NCBI GenBank assembly: GCA_945881875.1
Contig: CAMCVH010000002.1
Location: 1 to 64,000 of the forward strand
Source of the DNA: Polynucleobacter meluiroseus
GTDB lineage: Bacteria > Pseudomonadota > Gammaproteobacteria > Burkholderiales > Burkholderiaceae
Reading direction: 5' to 3'
DNA length: 64,000 nucleotides
Shown: positions 34,606-44,800 of the stretch, one piece after another
How the letters are laid out: each line of letters opens with the position of its first letter
Position numbering within the stretch: position 1 is the first letter of the stretch
Position numbers and translations under genes: made by a program
The notes under the pieces: generated by a model
What the model saw: the letters and a program-made list of their open reading frames with translations, nothing else
Databases searched by the model: none
Told to the model about the DNA's origin: nothing

Positions 34606-34827
34606 CTATGTATGATGACTAAATATTTTTTTTGAAGTAATCAGAAAATTCTGATTTTTGCGTGAGAAAATTCCTAATCTCGAAAAAACTAAAACAATTA
34701 AATTAATCTAATGCGCAAATATTATGATTTTTCAAAGGCAAGAAAAAATCCTTATATAGAATTTTTGCCAAAGGTGTCTAGTGCCAGTTTAGGCGCTCAA
34801 TCCAAGACTCAGAAGTTGAAAGTATTT

Positions 34828-35274
34828 TTACTTCAACTCTTTAAGAGCACTTTCAAATGATTCGATATCTGCAAAGCTCTTATAGACTGAAGCAAAGCGG
34901 ATATAGGCTACTTTATCTAAGCGCTTGAGTTCTCGCATTACAAGTTCGCCGATTCGTTCGCTAGGAATTTCTTTTTCGCCAGTAGCTTGAAGACGTTCTT
35001 CAATATTACGAATACCTTCTTCAACAGCTTCAGCAGAAACAGGGCGCTTACGTAAAGCAATGCCCATGGAATCAACGATCTTGTTGCGGTTGTATTCAAC
35101 GCGGCTACCATTCTTCTTAACAATAGCTGGAAGTGTTAGCTCAGGTCTCTCGTAGGTCGTAAAACGTTTGTCACATTTTTCACAGCGACGACGACGTTTG
35201 ATGACGTCACCTTCCTCAGATACACGGGTATCTAAAACCTGCGTATCTGAGTGTTTACAGAAGGGACAATGCAT
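34828..35274 (-). CDS. nrdR: Transcriptional repressor NrdR
   Basis: This 148-residue zinc-ribbon/ATP-cone repressor controls ribonucleotide reductase genes. The zinc ribbon is [17 protein letters not shown]...[17 protein letters not shown] with four cysteines. The ATP-cone follows ([19 protein letters not shown]). The end [16 protein letters not shown] is typical. It lies 28 bases after glyA, a frequent pairing. Confidence 0.97.
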   Translation of the reverse strand: MHCPFCKHSDTQVLDTRVSEEGDVIKRRRRCEKCDKRFTTYERPELTLPAIVKKNGSRVEYNRNKIVDSMGIALRKRPVSAEAVEEGIRNIEERLQATGEKEIPSERIGELVMRELKRLDKVAYIRFASVYKSFADIESFESALKELK

Positions 35275-35302
35275 CTAGTTTCCGATCAAACTTAAAAAGC
35301 AA

Positions 35303-36550
35303 TTAGTTGCTGTAAACAGGGAAGCGCTTAGTTAGAGCAGATACCTGATCACGAACCTTGGCGATATTAGCTGCATCGTTAGGATTATCTAAAACATCAG
35401 CAATCCAATTGGCAACCTGAATCGCTTCAGCTTCTTTGAAGCCGCGAGTTGTCATAGCTGGAGAGCCTAAACGGATACCACTTGTTACAAATGGTTTCTC
35501 TGGATCATTAGGGATTGAGTTTTTGTTACATGTGATGTGTGCTTCACCTAGAACGCGCTCGGCTTCCTTGCCAGTGATCTTCTTGGCACGAAGGTCTACC
35601 AACATCACATGTGACTGTGTGCGTGAAGAAACAATACGTAGACCACGTTCGATCAATGTCTTTGCCATGGCGTCAGCATTTAACAAAATCTGCTGTTGGT
35701 AGACTTTGAAGCTTGGCTCTAATGCTTCTTTAAAGGCAACTGCTTTAGCAGCAATCACATGCATCAAAGGACCGCCTTGTAAGCCAGGGAAAATTGCAGA
35801 ATTGATAGCCTTTTCGTGCTCGGCTTTCATCAAAATGATGCCGCCACGAGGACCGCGTAAGCTCTTATGGGTTGTTGATGTAACGACATCAGCATGAGGT
35901 ACTGGGTTAGGGTACACACCACCAGCAATCAGACCTGAGTAGTGAGCCATGTCGACTAGGAAAATAGCACCCACTTCTTTGGCTACTTTTGCAAAGCGCT
36001 CAAAGTCAATGTGCAAAGAGTAAGCAGAAGCACCAGCGATGATTAACTTTGGTTTGTGCTCACGAGCCAAGCGCTCCATAGCATCGTAGTCAATCTCTTC
36101 TTTTTCATTTAAACCATAAGAAATGGCATTGAACCATTTGCCACTCATGTTAAGGGCCATACCGTGGGTCAAGTGACCGCCTTCAGCCAAGCTCATACCT
36201 AACATCGTGTCACCTGGCTTCAAAAATGCCAAGAAAACCGCTTCATTAGCTGAAGCGCCGCAATGGGGTTGAACGTTGGCTGCCTCAGCGCCATAAATCT
36301 GCTTTAAGCGATCAATAGCTAATTGCTCAGCAACGTCCACAAACTCGCAGCCACCGTAATAACGCTTACCTGGGTAACCCTCAGCATACTTATTGGTTAA
36401 TTGAGAGCCTTGGGCCTCTAAAACCGCTGGGGACGCGTAGTTTTCTGAAGCAATGAGCTCAATATGGTCCTCTTGACGCTTATTTTCTGCTTGGACGGCT
36501 TCCCACAATGCGGGATCAGATACAGCCAATGTTTGACTACGTTTGAACAT
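35303..36550 (-). CDS. glyA: Serine hydroxymethyltransferase
   Basis: This 415-residue PLP enzyme interconverts serine and glycine with tetrahydrofolate. It has [52 protein letters not shown], and the PLP lysine in [19 protein letters not shown]. The length matches the family. It heads the leftward glyA-nrdR pair and is divergent from a YdfG-like dehydrogenase gene, with a 97-base shared upstream region. Confidence 0.98.
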   Translation of the reverse strand: MFKRSQTLAVSDPALWEAVQAENKRQEDHIELIASENYASPAVLEAQGSQLTNKYAEGYPGKRYYGGCEFVDVAEQLAIDRLKQIYGAEAANVQPHCGASANEAVFLAFLKPGDTMLGMSLAEGGHLTHGMALNMSGKWFNAISYGLNEKEEIDYDAMERLAREHKPKLIIAGASAYSLHIDFERFAKVAKEVGAIFLVDMAHYSGLIAGGVYPNPVPHADVVTSTTHKSLRGPRGGIILMKAEHEKAINSAIFPGLQGGPLMHVIAAKAVAFKEALEPSFKVYQQQILLNADAMAKTLIERGLRIVSSRTQSHVMLVDLRAKKITGKEAERVLGEAHITCNKNSIPNDPEKPFVTSGIRLGSPAMTTRGFKEAEAIQVANWIADVLDNPNDAANIAKVRDQVSALTKRFPVYSN

Positions 36551-36647
36551 GTTTAAGGCTTTCTATGAGGATCAACTATTTTGGAACTAGCTTACGCTAA
36601 ACTCTGTAAACCTAAATGATACAAAAAAATAGACAAGGAGATCGTAA

Positions 36648-37421
36648 ATGCCTCAATTAATAGCTCTAGTGACCGGTGCGACGGCTGGTTTTGGACAAGC
36701 CATAGCAGAAAGATACCTTGCGGAAGGTCATAAAGTGATCGCTGCAGGCCGTCGTCAAGACAGATTAGAGGCTCTTAAAGCCTCATTACCTGCTGATCAG
36801 CAAGCCCGTTTACACACAACTATTCTTGATGTAACCGATAAAGACGCTGTTTTCGCACTGGCAGCCCAATTACCTGCTGCTTTTGCTCATGTGAACGTTC
36901 TGGTTAACAACGCTGGTTTAGCACTTGGTCTTGAACCTGCTCATCGCGCTGTTCTTGAAGATTGGGAGCAAATGGTGGACACCAACATCAAAGGTCTGAT
37001 GTACATGACTAGAGCCTTTTTACCGGGCATGGTTGAGCGCGGGTCTGGCCACGTATTTAATTTAAGCTCTATTGCTGGTCGTTACCCGTATCCAGGCGGT
37101 AACGTTTACGGCGGTAGTAAAGCATTTGTTCGTCAATTCAGCTTAAATCTCAAATCTGACTTACTGGGTACACCAGTAAGAGTGACAGACATCTCACCTG
37201 GTTTATGTTCTGGCACAGAGTTTTCTAATGTTCGCTTTAAAGGCGACGATGAAAAAGCATCTAAGGTGTACGACGGTGTTCAAGCTTTGACGGCTACTGA
37301 TATTGCAGAATCTGTTTACTGGGCATCTACTTTGCCAGCTCACGTCAATATCAATGTGATTGAAATGATGCCTGCTTGCCAAGCATCAGGCCCATTGGCG
37401 GTTCATCGTCAGGCTAAGTAA
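36648..37421 (+). CDS. ydfG: YdfG-like NADP-dependent 3-hydroxy acid dehydrogenase
   Basis: This is a 257-residue classical SDR. It has VTGATAGFGQAIA (cofactor loop), AAGRRQDRLE (arginines selecting NADP), LVNNAGLALG, the catalytic serine in NLSSIAGRYPYPGGNVYGGS, then Y and K of YGGSK. The tail (SPGLCSGTEFSNVRFKGDD, VNINVIEMMPACQ) matches YdfG, which oxidises serine, L-allo-threonine and 3-hydroxy acids. A strong AAGGAG precedes the ATG. Divergent from glyA, whose enzyme also acts on serine and allo-threonine. Confidence 0.88.
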   Translation: MPQLIALVTGATAGFGQAIAERYLAEGHKVIAAGRRQDRLEALKASLPADQQARLHTTILDVTDKDAVFALAAQLPAAFAHVNVLVNNAGLALGLEPAHRAVLEDWEQMVDTNIKGLMYMTRAFLPGMVERGSGHVFNLSSIAGRYPYPGGNVYGGSKAFVRQFSLNLKSDLLGTPVRVTDISPGLCSGTEFSNVRFKGDDEKASKVYDGVQALTATDIAESVYWASTLPAHVNINVIEMMPACQASGPLAVHRQAK

Positions 37422-37473
37422 TCAACAGTTAATTAAAAATTAATAGTTAGGTCACAAAAAAGTTAGAAAATTA

Positions 37474-37523
37474 CAACTAAGTGAGTTAATCCTATTCGAG
37501 GAATAAAAAAACTCATTTAGTTG
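37474..37523 (+). other. 14-pair inverted repeat upstream of tolQ
   Basis: CAACTAAGTGAGTT (37474-37487) and AACTCATTTAGTTG (37510-37523) are complementary except for one G-T pair. The 22-base loop can form a small inner TCC/GGA stem. There is no following U-tract. It lies between the dehydrogenase gene and tolQ and could be a terminator variant or a regulatory structure. Confidence 0.45.
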
Positions 37524-37626
37524 TTGATGGACTTGTGATGAAGCAAGAAGTATCAAATCAAAAGATTTAAATTTTTTAAAATAGCGATATCTAAACATTT
37601 AACTATTTCTACGGAAAATCATTTAT

Positions 37627-38286
37627 ATGCAACCGACTCAAGATTTATCAATTTTGTCATTAGTTTTAAATGCCAGCATTCTGGTGCAACTGGTGATGTT
37701 GTTATTACTGGGTCTCTCAGTTGCATCGTGGACGATCATCTTTAGAAAAGGTATGTCGCTAAAAGCTGTACGCAAAGATACTGAACGTTTCGAAAGAGAC
37801 TTTTGGTCTGGCGGCGATTTGAATACTTTATTGCAGGGTGCCATGCGCAATAAAGAGCAGGCATCTTGTTTGGAGCGTATTTTTGAATCAGGTATGCAAG
37901 AGTTTAAAAAAGGCAATGAAATTGATGGCGCACGTCGCGCTATGAAAGCGGCTTACCAGCGTGAGATGGATACGCTAGAAGCTAACTTACCTTTCTTGGC
38001 ATCAGTGGGCTCAGTTTCTCCATACATCGGTTTGTTCGGCACCGTGTGGGGCATTATGAATTCTTTCCGCGGCTTAGCCAACGTTCAGCAAGCGACATTA
38101 GCAAGCGTTGCCCCTGGTATTGCTGAAGCATTGGTAGCAACAGCTATTGGTTTATTTGCAGCGATTCCAGCGGTGGTTGCCTATAACCGCAATGCAGCTG
38201 ATATTGATCGTCTGTCGATCCGTTTTGAAACATTCATTGAAGAGTTCTCCAATATTCTTCAGCGTCAACAGCAAGCTCGTTCATAA
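37627..38286 (+). CDS. tolQ: Tol-Pal system protein TolQ
   Basis: This inner-membrane proton-channel subunit (219 residues, three helices) works with TolR to energise TolA. It shows LNASILVQLVMLLLLGLSVA as helix 1, a cytoplasmic loop with GGDLNTLLQGAM, and SVSPYIGLFGTVWGIMNSFR followed by VAPGIAEALVATAIGLFAAI as helices 2 and 3 with the conserved threonines and polar residues. No ybgC precedes it, unlike E. coli. First gene of tolQRAB-pal-cpoB. Confidence 0.96.
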   Translation: MQPTQDLSILSLVLNASILVQLVMLLLLGLSVASWTIIFRKGMSLKAVRKDTERFERDFWSGGDLNTLLQGAMRNKEQASCLERIFESGMQEFKKGNEIDGARRAMKAAYQREMDTLEANLPFLASVGSVSPYIGLFGTVWGIMNSFRGLANVQQATLASVAPGIAEALVATAIGLFAAIPAVVAYNRNAADIDRLSIRFETFIEEFSNILQRQQQARS

Positions 38287-38299
38287 GGGGTCGCTCATC

Positions 38300-38722
38300 A
38301 TGGCAAGTATCTCTAGAAAATCTGGCCGAGGGCGTCGAGTAATGGCGGACATCAATGTGGTTCCTTACATTGATGTGATGTTGGTGTTGTTGGTAATTTT
38401 TATGGTGACAACCCCCATGGTTAATCCAGGCATCGTTAATTTACCCACATTGGGTGGTGCACAAGTGCAACCGCTTCCACCAGTACTAATTAATATTTCT
38501 GCTGAAGAAGTTATTTTGGTTAAGAGTGAAGGCCAAGCTGACAAAACTTTATCTCGTCAAGAGTTAGGGGCATTCGCTCGTGAGCGTGCGGAGTTGAGCC
38601 CTGATCAACCTATGGTGATTGCTGCTGATAAATCTATCAAATATGAAGTGGTCATGGATGTCATGGCTAGGCTTAAAGAGAATGGTGTAAAACGAGTTGG
38701 TTTGGCGGTGAAAAGTAATTGA
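38300..38722 (+). CDS. tolR: Tol-Pal system protein TolR
   Basis: This 140-residue ExbD/TolR protein has a single helix carrying the proton-accepting aspartate: ADINVVPYIDVMLVLLVIFM with the family motif PYIDVMLVLL, then a periplasmic domain (IVNLPTLGGAQVQ). The frame is open further upstream into tolQ, but ATG at 38300 with AAGGGG just before it and the domain start agree. The stop overlaps the TTG of tolA. Confidence 0.95.
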   Translation: MASISRKSGRGRRVMADINVVPYIDVMLVLLVIFMVTTPMVNPGIVNLPTLGGAQVQPLPPVLINISAEEVILVKSEGQADKTLSRQELGAFARERAELSPDQPMVIAADKSIKYEVVMDVMARLKENGVKRVGLAVKSN

Positions 38723-39561
38723 GCTCTGCAACGTTTTCATTTTCTCCACGGGACCGACTTCAAGCTGAGTCTGGAACTGGTAAAGCCTTTATATGGGCTT
38801 TTGGAATGCACTTATTGTTAGTTGTATTTCTAACGGTTGGGTTGAATTGGAAAAGCCGAACGCCAGCAGGATTAGAAGCAGAAATCTGGGATAACGTCCC
38901 CGTCATTAAAAGTGTTTCTCAGGCAGTTGAGCAAAAAATGGATGCTGATGAAAAAGCAGACATTGCCATGAAGAAGAAAAAAGAAACTGAAAAAAAGCCT
39001 GAACCTAAAAAAGAGCTTGCTAAAGAAGCTAAAAAAGTTGATCCAAAAGAGTTAAAAAAACAAAAAGCTGAAGAAGAAAAGCAGGCAAAATTAAAAGAAG
39101 ACAAGTTAAGAGAAGATAAAAAGAAAGCTCAAGAGAAGGCTAAGGCTGAGGCTGAGCGTAAAGAAGCCTTAGCTCAAGATAAAGCAAGGGCAGACCAACT
39201 GGCGCGTCTCCGCTCAGCAGCAGGTAAAGAGGGCGCAGCGGGTGGCAGAGGTGGTGTGGTGGGTGATGGTGTTGGAGGTGGTGGTAACGCTAAGGCTGGG
39301 TATGCCGATAAAGTTCGTAAAAAGATACTCCCATTGATCATCTTTAACCCTTCTTTGATAGCAGGTAATCCATCAACCGAAGTGGCGGTTGAATTAGCTC
39401 CAGATGGCACAATTATCAGTAGAAAAGTTTTAAAAAGTAGTGGTGATGCTGGATGGGATCGAGCAGTATTGAAGGCGATTGATGATGCTCAAACTCTGCC
39501 TAAAGATGATGATGGCAATGTGCCCAAGCAAGTCCGTTTGAACTTTAAGCCTAAAGATTAA
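38719..39561 (+). CDS. tolA: Tol-Pal system protein TolA
   Basis: This is the energy-transducing link across the periplasm. The 280-residue protein has one anchor helix (FIWAFGMHLLLVVFLTVGL, 24-42), a long Lys/Glu/Ala-rich helix (about 75-165), a glycine-rich hinge (GGRGGVVGDGVGGGG) and a C-terminal TonB-like domain with IIFNPSLIAGNPSTEVAVEL and GDAGWDRAVLKAI. The start is TTG at 38719, overlapping the tolR stop; there is no ATG before the anchor helix. The repeats in domain II make it shorter than E. coli TolA. Confidence 0.92.
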   Translation: MSSATFSFSPRDRLQAESGTGKAFIWAFGMHLLLVVFLTVGLNWKSRTPAGLEAEIWDNVPVIKSVSQAVEQKMDADEKADIAMKKKKETEKKPEPKKELAKEAKKVDPKELKKQKAEEEKQAKLKEDKLREDKKKAQEKAKAEAERKEALAQDKARADQLARLRSAAGKEGAAGGRGGVVGDGVGGGGNAKAGYADKVRKKILPLIIFNPSLIAGNPSTEVAVELAPDGTIISRKVLKSSGDAGWDRAVLKAIDDAQTLPKDDDGNVPKQVRLNFKPKD

Positions 39562-39567
39562 TATTGA

Positions 39568-40884
39568 ATGATTAAACTGATAACTATGAAAAATTTCCCT
39601 CAACGCTTTGTTGGAGCTTTGCTGTGTTTTGTGGCATCGCTGTCTTTTATGAGTGCACCTGCACAAGCGCAAGTGAATATTGATATTTCTGGGGTAGGTC
39701 AGTCTCTTTTACCGATCGCCGTGATGCGATTTACCGGTGAGAGCCAACTTCCAGCAAAAGTCACTGATGTAGTTCGCTCCAACCTATCTAGAAGCGGGGC
39801 GTTGCGCAATGTTGAATCTGGTAACGCTGAGATGGCTTGGGATGCTAACCCTGACTATAAATCATGGAAGGCACGTGGAGCAGATGCTCTAGCAACTGGC
39901 ACAGTGACAAGACTCTCAGATGGTCGCTTTGAGATACGTTATCGCTTATTTGATATTTTAAAAAATGAAAGTTTGGGTGGTCTTGTAGTGACTGTAAGTG
40001 CTGATGAGATACGCCTAGCCGGGCATAAAATTGCTGATGACATCATTCAAAAACTCTTGGGTGAGCGCGGTATTTTTTCAACTCGTCTCTCCTACGTGAT
40101 TCGTTCGGGTAAGAGTCATCGCTTAGTCATTTCAGACTCTGACGGTGAGAATGCTAAGCCGGCATTGGCAAGTAATGAGCCGATCATTTCTCCATCATGG
40201 TCACCTGATGGTAAAAAAGTCGCTTATGTTTCTTTCGAATCTCGTAAGCCTGTGGTCTATGTTCACGAATTAGCAACTGGTCGCCGTACTGTTCTTTCAG
40301 ATCAAAAAGGTAACAACAGTGCACCGTCATGGTCAGTCGATGGTCGTCACTTAGCTCTTGCATTATCAAAAGACGGTAACACCCAAATTTACAAAATTAA
40401 TTCTAATGGCACCGGATTGGATCGATTAACTCGTGGAAGAGCTATCGATACAGAACCACAATGGTCGCCTGATGGTAAGTCTATTTATTTCACAAGTGAT
40501 CGTGGCGGTAGTCCTCAGATTTACCGGATGTCCGTGAATGGCGAAGCTGATGGTGGTGCTCAAAGAGTTACTTTTAAACATAGTTTTGTAACAAGCCCTC
40601 GTTTATCACCTGATGGCAAAAATATGGCTTATATCGCCCGTGTAGGTGGTGCTTACCGTCTTCATTTGCAAGATTTAACAACAGGTGAGGTTCTAACTCT
40701 AAGTGACGGTAATCGTGATGAGACGCCAACCTTTGCCGCTAATGGCCGTTACATCCTTTTTGCAGCTAAATCAGGTGGGAAACCCGTGTTAATGGCAGTT
40801 TCTATTGATGGTAAAAACAAGCAAGTCTTAAGTCTTCCGGATGCAGATATTAGGGAGCCTGCTTGGGGCCCGTTCATGGATTAA
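39568..40884 (+). CDS. tolB: Tol-Pal system protein TolB
   Basis: This periplasmic beta-propeller binds Pal. The 438-residue protein has a signal peptide (VGALLCFVASLSFMSAPAQA), an N-terminal alpha/beta domain (VDVVRS-like VTDVVRSNLSRSGAL), and then repeats of the form SPDGKKVAYVSFES, SVDGRHLALALSKDG, SPDGKSIYFTSDRGG, SPDGKNMAYIARVGG. An internal ATG six codons in (39586) is an alternative start that keeps the signal peptide. Confidence 0.95.
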   Translation: MIKLITMKNFPQRFVGALLCFVASLSFMSAPAQAQVNIDISGVGQSLLPIAVMRFTGESQLPAKVTDVVRSNLSRSGALRNVESGNAEMAWDANPDYKSWKARGADALATGTVTRLSDGRFEIRYRLFDILKNESLGGLVVTVSADEIRLAGHKIADDIIQKLLGERGIFSTRLSYVIRSGKSHRLVISDSDGENAKPALASNEPIISPSWSPDGKKVAYVSFESRKPVVYVHELATGRRTVLSDQKGNNSAPSWSVDGRHLALALSKDGNTQIYKINSNGTGLDRLTRGRAIDTEPQWSPDGKSIYFTSDRGGSPQIYRMSVNGEADGGAQRVTFKHSFVTSPRLSPDGKNMAYIARVGGAYRLHLQDLTTGEVLTLSDGNRDETPTFAANGRYILFAAKSGGKPVLMAVSIDGKNKQVLSLPDADIREPAWGPFMD

Positions 40885-41000
40885 TTAGGTTTCAATCCAA
40901 ATTTGGTACGATGTAAGCTGGATTTGAACAAAAGCTTGTCTTTATTGAAGCTAAGCATGTGTTTTAATTATCTTTTTATATTTTTTAACGCGAGGTTTTT

Positions 41001-41483
41001 ATGATTCAATTTTCTTTTGCTCGTAGAGCAACTTTGTTATTGTCAGTAGCATTACTGACTGCTTGTGCTTCTGGTGTTAAGCTTGATGATGTTGCTGGTA
41101 GCGGTAAAGGCGGTGTTGATTACAGTTCACAACCATGGAATGATCCAAAGAGTTCATTGTTTAATCGTAGCGTTTACTTTGATTTCGACAGCTACGCTGT
41201 TAAAGCTGAATACCAAGCAACTCTGCAAGCCCATGCTAATTACCTAAAAGCTAACAAAGATCGTAAGATCAAAGTACAAGGTAATACAGATGAGCGCGGT
41301 ACAACTGAATATAACTTGGCTTTGGGCCAACGTCGCTCAGAAGCTGTTCGCAAATCACTCACTTTGTTAGGTGTTTCAGATTCTCAAATTGAAGCAGTGA
41401 GCTTTGGCAAAGAGAAGCCTAAAGCACAAGGTAGCAACGAAGCAGCATGGAAAGAAAATCGTCGCGCTGATATCGCCTACTAA
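41001..41483 (+). CDS. pal: Peptidoglycan-associated lipoprotein Pal
   Basis: This 160-residue outer-membrane lipoprotein has the lipobox VALLTAC with Cys22 as the lipidated residue, then an OmpA-like domain: VYFDFDSYAVKAEYQATLQA, VQGNTDERGTTEYNLALGQR followed by RSEAV, and SFGKEKPKAQGSNEAAWKEN followed by RRAD. It anchors the outer membrane to peptidoglycan. A 116-base gap after tolB may hold its own promoter; GAGG precedes the ATG. Confidence 0.97.
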   Translation: MIQFSFARRATLLLSVALLTACASGVKLDDVAGSGKGGVDYSSQPWNDPKSSLFNRSVYFDFDSYAVKAEYQATLQAHANYLKANKDRKIKVQGNTDERGTTEYNLALGQRRSEAVRKSLTLLGVSDSQIEAVSFGKEKPKAQGSNEAAWKENRRADIAY

Positions 41484-41501
41484 TTCTTTACATAAGAAAA
41501 T

Positions 41502-42242
41502 ATGCAAATTAAGATGAATCATTATTTGCACAAAACAACAGCGGCTATGGCCGCTGTTGTTTTTGTTGCATCCACTAGCTTAACAACACCTGCTTTCGCT
41601 TTTATGGAAGACGGGGAAGCTCGTCGCGCTATTCTTGAGGTGCGCTCACAGTTGAGCAATAGCCAGAACTCTTACTTACAAATGCAGGGGCAGTTAGATG
41701 AACTCTCTCAAGAGAACGCTAAGCTTAGAGGTCGTGCTGATTTACTTGAGAAACAAGTTGAAGAGTTGTTAGCTCAACAAAAGACTTTTTATGGCGATCT
41801 CAATAATCGTTTAAAAACATTTGAGCCTCAGATATTAGAAATCGAAGGGGTTCAAGGCCAAGTGTTTCCCGGTGAAAAAGAAGCTTATGATGCAGCTTTA
41901 AAAGCCTTCCAAGATGGCAATCTTAAGAAGGCTGAGTCTGGATTCGGTGCGTTTGTAAAAAAATATCCTGACACCCCTTATTGGCCTTTAGCTCAATTTT
42001 GGTTAGGCAATGCGGAATATGGTCAAAAAGATTACAAATCGGCCATTACTACATTGCAAGTACTAGTTAAAAAATACCCCCTGCATGGACGCATACCTGA
42101 TGCATTGTTGACTCTTGGTAATAGTCAGGTGGACGCGGGTCAAAAACCAGCTGGTAAAAAAACATTGGAGTCATTGATTGCCAAACATCCTGAAAGTGAA
42201 GCGGCTGAAATAGCTAAGCAAGCTCTCAAGCGTTTGAAGTAA
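41502..42242 (+). CDS. cpoB: Cell division coordinator CpoB (YbgF)
   Basis: This 246-residue periplasmic protein has a signal peptide ([20 protein letters not shown]), a coiled-coil trimerisation region ([26 protein letters not shown]) and C-terminal TPR repeats beginning [20 protein letters not shown], with [19 protein letters not shown]. CpoB links Tol function to septal peptidoglycan synthesis. It follows pal by 18 bases. Confidence 0.93.
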   Translation: MQIKMNHYLHKTTAAMAAVVFVASTSLTTPAFAFMEDGEARRAILEVRSQLSNSQNSYLQMQGQLDELSQENAKLRGRADLLEKQVEELLAQQKTFYGDLNNRLKTFEPQILEIEGVQGQVFPGEKEAYDAALKAFQDGNLKKAESGFGAFVKKYPDTPYWPLAQFWLGNAEYGQKDYKSAITTLQVLVKKYPLHGRIPDALLTLGNSQVDAGQKPAGKKTLESLIAKHPESEAAEIAKQALKRLK

Positions 42243-42250
42243 GTCAATTG

Positions 42251-42979
42251 ATGTTGATTGATTTATCTACCATGCGTGCTAGAACTGATCATGCTCCTGC
42301 TGTAGTTCTGTTATCTGGCGGCTTGGACTCTGCAACAGTTCTAGCATTGGTTAAAACTTTGGGTTACGCGCCTTACGCACTTTCATTTAGTTATGGTCAG
42401 CGCCATTCATCAGAACTTGACGCTGCAGTTCGTGTGGCTCAATCAATAGGCGCAATTCGCCACGAAATTATTGATTTAGATCTGCGTCGTTTTGTTGGTG
42501 GATCTGCTTTAACTGATGATACCTATGCTGTACCAACAAGTCCTGGATTGGACAATGAAATACCTATTACTTATGTTCCAGCGCGCAACACCATCATGTT
42601 ATCAGTCGCCTTAGGTTGGGCAGAAGCTCTAGGTGGTCATGATATTTTCTTTGGTGCCAATGCAGTGGACTATTCTGGCTATCCTGATTGCAGACCTGAG
42701 TATGTTGAATCTTTTGAGACTATGGCAAATTTAGCCACCAAGGTGGGTGTTGAGTCTCATGAGGCTAATACGCGTTTTAGAGTTCACGCACCCATTGTGA
42801 AAATGAGTAAAGCTGAGATTGTGAAAATGGGTATGAGTTTGGGCGTAGATTTTTCACAAACAATTTCTTGTTACCAGGCCGACGCTCGAGGATTGGCATG
42901 TGGAAAATGCGAGTCTTGCCGTTTACGTCAAGAGGGCTTTGCTGCGGCTGGGGTACCTGACCCTACCCAATACGCTTAA
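42251..42979 (+). CDS. queC: 7-cyano-7-deazaguanine synthase QueC
   Basis: This ATP-dependent enzyme makes preQ0, precursor of queuosine. The protein of about 242 residues has the PP-loop [45 protein letters not shown], and the zinc cysteines in [23 protein letters not shown] at 42251 is favoured over a TTG directly before it. The operon position after cpoB is common in proteobacteria. The last enzyme of the pathway, queG, starts at the other end of this window. Confidence 0.96.
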   Translation: MLIDLSTMRARTDHAPAVVLLSGGLDSATVLALVKTLGYAPYALSFSYGQRHSSELDAAVRVAQSIGAIRHEIIDLDLRRFVGGSALTDDTYAVPTSPGLDNEIPITYVPARNTIMLSVALGWAEALGGHDIFFGANAVDYSGYPDCRPEYVESFETMANLATKVGVESHEANTRFRVHAPIVKMSKAEIVKMGMSLGVDFSQTISCYQADARGLACGKCESCRLRQEGFAAAGVPDPTQYA

Positions 42980-43723
<744 letters not shown>

Positions 43724-43818
43724 TTAAATGACTCGAAAGCCAATTTTTAAGCCTCAGGATTTCCCTGAGCTTTGATAAATATTTGCTGACTTAGGGTTAA
43801 TTACTACAAAGCACGATA

Positions 43819-44568
43819 TCAACTAACAGCCCTATAGACAGCTCTCACTCTCTCTAGATCTTCAGCCGTATCTACGCCTGGGGGTGGCGCTGCATCAGTT
43901 AGCAGCACTTGTATGGTGTATCCGTACCACATGGCACGCAACTGCTCTAATGATTCAGCTTCTTCAATAGGTGCAGGAGCGAGTTTAGAAAACTCTTTTA
44001 AGAATCCTGCTTTATAGGCGTACATACCAATATGACGGTAGTGTTGCACCTGGTACTTATTTGGATTGCGGTTAAAAGGAATCGGAGATCTAGAAAAGTA
44101 AAGCGCTTGTCCACCTTGAGACATGGCAACTTTAACGACGTTGGGATTATTCACTTCAACTGGATCAGCAATTGCTAAAGCAGCTGTTGCAATATCAGCT
44201 TCTGGATGATCCGCAAGTGTTTGAGCAACCTGAGTAATCAATTCTGCGGGGATTAAAGGCTCATCACCTTGAACGTTGACCACAATATCCTTATCGTTCA
44301 AATTTAAGCGACTAGCAACTTCACTCAGCCGATCTGTACCCGTTGGATGTTGATTGCTGGTGAGCATCACATTCAAGCCATAACTTTGACAAGCGTCAAA
44401 AATACTCTGATCATCGACTGCTACGACAACTTTAGAGGCTCCCGATAGCAGCGCTCTCTCAGCAACGCGAACCACCATGGGTTTGCCTGCTATATCAGCC
44501 AAAGGTTTATTAGGCAAACGTGTCGACGCGAGCCTAGCTGGAATGATGGCAATAAATGCAGCTGTCAT
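43819..44568 (-). CDS. kdsB: CMP-Kdo synthetase
   Basis: 3-deoxy-manno-octulosonate cytidylyltransferase activates Kdo for LPS core. The 249-residue protein shows IPARLASTRLPNKPLADIAG followed by KPMVVRVAE, LTSNQHPTGTDRLSE, VVNVQGDEPLIP, YFSRSPIPFNR and HIGMYAYK. Its ATG overlaps the stop of the Trm112-like gene (TAATG). Part of the exbB-exbD-lpxK-Trm112-kdsB operon. Confidence 0.98.
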   Translation of the reverse strand: MTAAFIAIIPARLASTRLPNKPLADIAGKPMVVRVAERALLSGASKVVVAVDDQSIFDACQSYGLNVMLTSNQHPTGTDRLSEVASRLNLNDKDIVVNVQGDEPLIPAELITQVAQTLADHPEADIATAALAIADPVEVNNPNVVKVAMSQGGQALYFSRSPIPFNRNPNKYQVQHYRHIGMYAYKAGFLKEFSKLAPAPIEEAESLEQLRAMWYGYTIQVLLTDAAPPPGVDTAEDLERVRAVYRAVS

Positions 44569-44735
44569 TAAGGGTTCAGACTTCTTGCTTCGACGACTAA
44601 CATGACTGGAATGCCATCTTTAATGGGAAAAGCTAACTGATCCGCTTTACAGATCAATTCATTAGTTTCTGAGTTATGTTGCAAAGGTGATTTGCAATTA
44701 GGGCAAACCAAAATATCAAGTAAGCGTTTATCCAT
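44568..44735 (-). CDS. Trm112-family small protein (YcaR-like)
   Basis: This 55-residue zinc-ribbon-like protein has [39 protein letters not shown] and ML. The pattern C-x2-C ... C ... FPI-x-DGIPVML is that of the YcaR/UPF0434 group. Homologs in eukaryotes activate methyltransferases; the bacterial role is uncertain, but the gene is regularly found between lpxK and kdsB. Start chosen at ATG 44735 because AAAGG lies ten bases upstream; ATG at 44744 and the 44795 frame start are less likely. Confidence 0.9.
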   Translation of the reverse strand: MDKRLLDILVCPNCKSPLQHNSETNELICKADQLAFPIKDGIPVMLVVEARSLNP

Positions 44736-44800
44736 TTTTTTCATACCTTTACTGGTGTTCGAAGTCCATGCTTGTATAAAAGATGCTGAATTCAATAAAA

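Noticed and set aside
34636..34653. AATCAG/CTGATT hairpin upstream of the pilin genes as nrdR terminator
   Set aside because: In the direction of nrdR transcription no T-run follows the stem.
38147..38299. Longer TolR start inside tolQ
   Set aside because: The extra residues are tolQ sequence in another frame; ATG 38300 has AAGGGG and matches the family start.
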